Below are positions 15,252 through 16,741 of a stretch of 16,741 nt of DNA, one piece after another. This stretch comes from Methanobacteriota archaeon (GTDB taxonomy: Archaea > Halobacteriota > Methanosarcinia > Methanosarcinales > Methanosarcinaceae): positions 1 to 16,741 of the forward strand of contig JAUPKV010000261.1 in the NCBI GenBank assembly GCA_030837265.1, in the 5' to 3' direction. The notes beneath the pieces are model-generated. The model made no database searches. It was not told the origin of the DNA and saw nothing but the letters and a program-made list of their open reading frames with translations. The number at the start of each line of letters is the position of its first letter. Positions within the stretch are counted from its first letter, which is position 1. The position numbers and the translations under genes are program-made.

Positions 15252-15600
15252 ATCATTTCCTCACAATATGTTATTTTCTACCAATTATTTTATTTTCCCG
15301 CGAAGTATATTATTTTCATTAAGATGCTTTATTATTATGTTTATTGTTTGACCACAGACCGTGCGCAGTGTACGGCTATCATATTTTATTGGTAATGTTG
15401 AACAAGTTTTCCTCTACATTTTCCGTAAAGTTAAAATAGTTTAAATTCATTGAAAAACTTGTTCTGTGCGTTAGATAAATAATTAAACAGGGCTTCTACA
15501 TCAAATATAATATAATTTTTCGCAGTCTATGAAGAATGTTTAATCCTCCTATAAACATGCGGTATTCAAAGAAGCAAATATTTCATTTTAGGTGAGAAAA
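15252..15600. promoter_or_regulatory. Divergent promoter region between the flavoprotein remnant and the DUF1699-like gene
   Basis: No gene is present. A perfect 11-bp inverted repeat, GAACAAGTTTT (15400-15410) and AAAACTTGTTC (15454-15464), spans 43 nt. TATA-like sequences lie at about 15503-15515 (AATATAATATAAT) and 15549-15555 (CTATAAA). The second would give a leader of about 25 nt for the + strand gene. AGGTGA at 15590-15595 is that gene's ribosome site. Confidence 0.5.
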
Positions 15601-16008
15601 ATGAAAATAAGAGTTGTCAGTTCAAGAGAAGAGATTTTTAAACTAAATCCTAATGAGCGCATTGTTCACATGGCTTTCAGGCCTTCGAACAAAGACATTT
15701 TCGGACTGGTCGAAACTTGCCCAAAAATTGAGGTCATTCAGTTACCTCAGTCTTATAGACGCACTGTCTCAAAATCCATTGGAACGTTCCTCGATATGCA
15801 AAGAATTCAAATGATTGAGGGAGATGTTTGGGGTCACAGGAAAGACTTGAACGAATATTATGACATTCCATCTTCAGTTATTGAAAAAATAAAAGCACTG
15901 AAAAATGAAGGTACATCTACTGAAGATATTGGGGCAAAAATTTCCAGGGAAAGCAGGTTAAACCCTCAAATGGTTGCTTATATTCTGAACAAAGAAATTT
16001 ATTCCTGA
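15601..16008 (+). CDS. DUF1699-like conserved archaeal protein
   Basis: This is a 135-residue soluble protein without signal or membrane segments. I recognise it from memory as the Methanosarcina-type DUF1699 family; the function is unknown. The first half, MKIRVVSSREEIFKLNPNER then VHMAFRPSNKDIFGLVETCPK, is alpha/beta and reads like a small Rossmann-like or leucine-rich-type unit ending in IEVIQLPQSYRRT. The second half (about 90-130) is helical, with VIEKIKALKNEGTSTEDIG resembling a helix-turn-helix in which short residues separate two helices. A DNA- or RNA-binding role is therefore possible but not shown. ATG 15601 is chosen over GTG 15592 because AGGTGA (15590-15595) overlaps the GTG and sits 5 nt before the ATG. 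The gene converges on the BlaI-like repressor. Its stop codon lies inside a 21-bp tandem repeat. Confidence 0.8.
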   Translation: MKIRVVSSREEIFKLNPNERIVHMAFRPSNKDIFGLVETCPKIEVIQLPQSYRRTVSKSIGTFLDMQRIQMIEGDVWGHRKDLNEYYDIPSSVIEKIKALKNEGTSTEDIGAKISRESRLNPQMVAYILNKEIYS

Positions 16009-16063
16009 TTTTCACAGGATTATTCATGATTTTCACAGGACTATTCCTGATTTTAAAAGGACT
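16001..16063. repeat. 21-bp tandem repeat, three copies, at the DUF1699-like gene end
   Basis: ATTCCTGATTTTCACAGGATT (16001-16021) is followed by two near copies at 16022-16042 and 16043-16063. The first copy contains the TGA stop (16006-16008). A short stem, AGCCT/AGGCT (16066-16079), lies just after and may act as a stop signal for the two convergent genes, although no U-run follows. Confidence 0.85.
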
Positions 16064-16153
16064 CAAGCCTTCTAAGGCTAAGTTAAAAAGGTGCGTACAG
16101 ATGACTTATCTTTTTTCTATACAAATGTCAATTGCACGCCAATTCAAAAGAGC

Positions 16154-16513
16154 TCATTTTTTATTATCGTAAGTGTGGAAGTTATCAATAGCTACTTTGC
16201 CGAAGGTGTCTACAAGGCTATCCAGTACTTTTCTGGTGATTGTGTTTGCGGTGTTGTCCATTGACTCTGTTGCAGAATACAGGTATCTGATTTTCGGACC
16301 GCTTTTATCAATCTCTCGTTTAGCAAAACCAGCTTTGACAAGCCTGGTCAGTGTTCCTGCAACACTTGATAAAGGAATACCCGTCTTTTCAGAAATTTTC
16401 GGAGTAGACACTTTCTCATTTGTCCATAAAACATCCATTATCTGAGCTTCAATAGGGCTAAAGAATTTGGTCAGGCCTTCGTTGGAGAGGTTTATCCGAT
16501 CTAACTTAACCAT
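16154..16513 (-). CDS. BlaI/MecI-family winged-helix transcriptional repressor
   Basis: The 119-residue protein has the winged-helix pattern of penicillinase-repressor (BlaI/MecI) proteins. FFSPIEAQIMDVLWTNEKVS (17-36) is the family's first helix and turn. ISEKTGIPLSSVAGTLTRLVKAGF (about 40-63) is the helix-turn-helix with its recognition helix, and AKREIDKSGPKIRYLYSAT forms the wing. The last 35 residues are helical and probably dimerise. In archaea such proteins are usually local regulators of nearby or own genes; no beta-lactam system is seen here. The ATG has no Shine-Dalgarno, and a TATA box lies about 26 nt upstream, so the mRNA is probably leaderless. The targets are unknown; the neighbouring DUF1699-like gene converges on it. 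Confidence 0.88.
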   Translation of the reverse strand: MVKLDRINLSNEGLTKFFSPIEAQIMDVLWTNEKVSTPKISEKTGIPLSSVAGTLTRLVKAGFAKREIDKSGPKIRYLYSATESMDNTANTITRKVLDSLVDTFGKVAIDNFHTYDNKK

Positions 16514-16534
16514 GTGTTTGCAACTGCTATAACA

Positions 16535-16542
16535 AATATAAA
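16535..16542 (-). promoter_or_regulatory. TATA box giving a leaderless transcript of the BlaI-like gene
   Basis: TTTATATT on the - strand is centred about 26 nt before the ATG at 16513. This is the normal distance from TATA box to start site in archaea, so transcription should begin at or next to the A of the ATG. The missing ribosome site agrees. Confidence 0.55.
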
Positions 16543-16741
16543 TTTTGTGATTATCAGTTTTTTAGCTCCTTTTCTTAGAGATTTTCCGGGATCTGAGGAT
16601 CACAAAGTAATTTTTTTCTCTCTAAAACAACTCCCTTATCTTGTAAACCATAAAAAATTATATTTCCTAAAAAGCCCTAATCAATTAGAACCAGAGCGCT
16701 TGAATGCAAAACAGTATCTCAAAGCTCAGGTTAATTTGTAT

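Overview
The window reads as a methanogenic archaeon, almost certainly a Methanosarcina or close relative. The reasons are a Sep-tRNA:Cys-tRNA synthase (SepCysS) beside a tRNA-Cys gene, an archaeal ThiI without a rhodanese domain but with a CxxC pair, secreted PKD-domain proteins, a DUF1699-like protein, archaeal Shine-Dalgarno/TATA signals, and long AT-rich intergenic stretches full of short tandem repeats. All family names come from reading the translated sequence; no database search was possible.

Layout. (1) 1-2500, + strand: an exported PKD-domain protein followed by a CPBP (CAAX-protease-like) membrane protein. (2) 2897-9456, all - strand: in transcription order thiI, tRNA-Cys(GCA), SepCysS, an O-acetylhomoserine sulfhydrylase (metY-type), pdxS, pdxT, and a small FMN-binding PNPOx-fold protein. 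This is a sulfur and PLP neighbourhood. ThiI puts sulfur into tRNA. SepCysS makes Cys-tRNA from Sep-tRNA with PLP, and its tRNA substrate gene ends 13 nt before its start codon. MetY is a PLP enzyme that uses sulfide, and PdxS/PdxT make PLP. (3) 9538 to about 10230, - strand: the decayed C-terminal part of an iron-sulfur protein that resembles the ferredoxin end of the COG1900/methanogenesis-marker-16 family. (4) 10532-11386, + strand: an NmrA-like NAD(P)-binding protein with AT-rich, bacterial-looking sequence. (5) 11634-12980, - strand: a secreted beta-helix plus PKD protein. Its 5' leader and start region recur as two diverged copies upstream. (6) 13331-14274: gene-poor and AT-rich. (7) 14275-15251, - strand: an Old Yellow Enzyme-type flavoprotein broken by a single-base frameshift. 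(8) 15601-16008, + strand: a DUF1699-like protein, convergent with a BlaI/MecI-type repressor at 16154-16513 (-) that looks leaderless.

No CRISPR array, intact transposase or phage gene was seen. The most interesting points are the tRNA-Cys/SepCysS arrangement with two 14-bp palindromes upstream, the broken iron-sulfur gene next to the sulfur genes, the triplicated leader of the beta-helix gene, and several tandem repeats placed exactly at gene ends.
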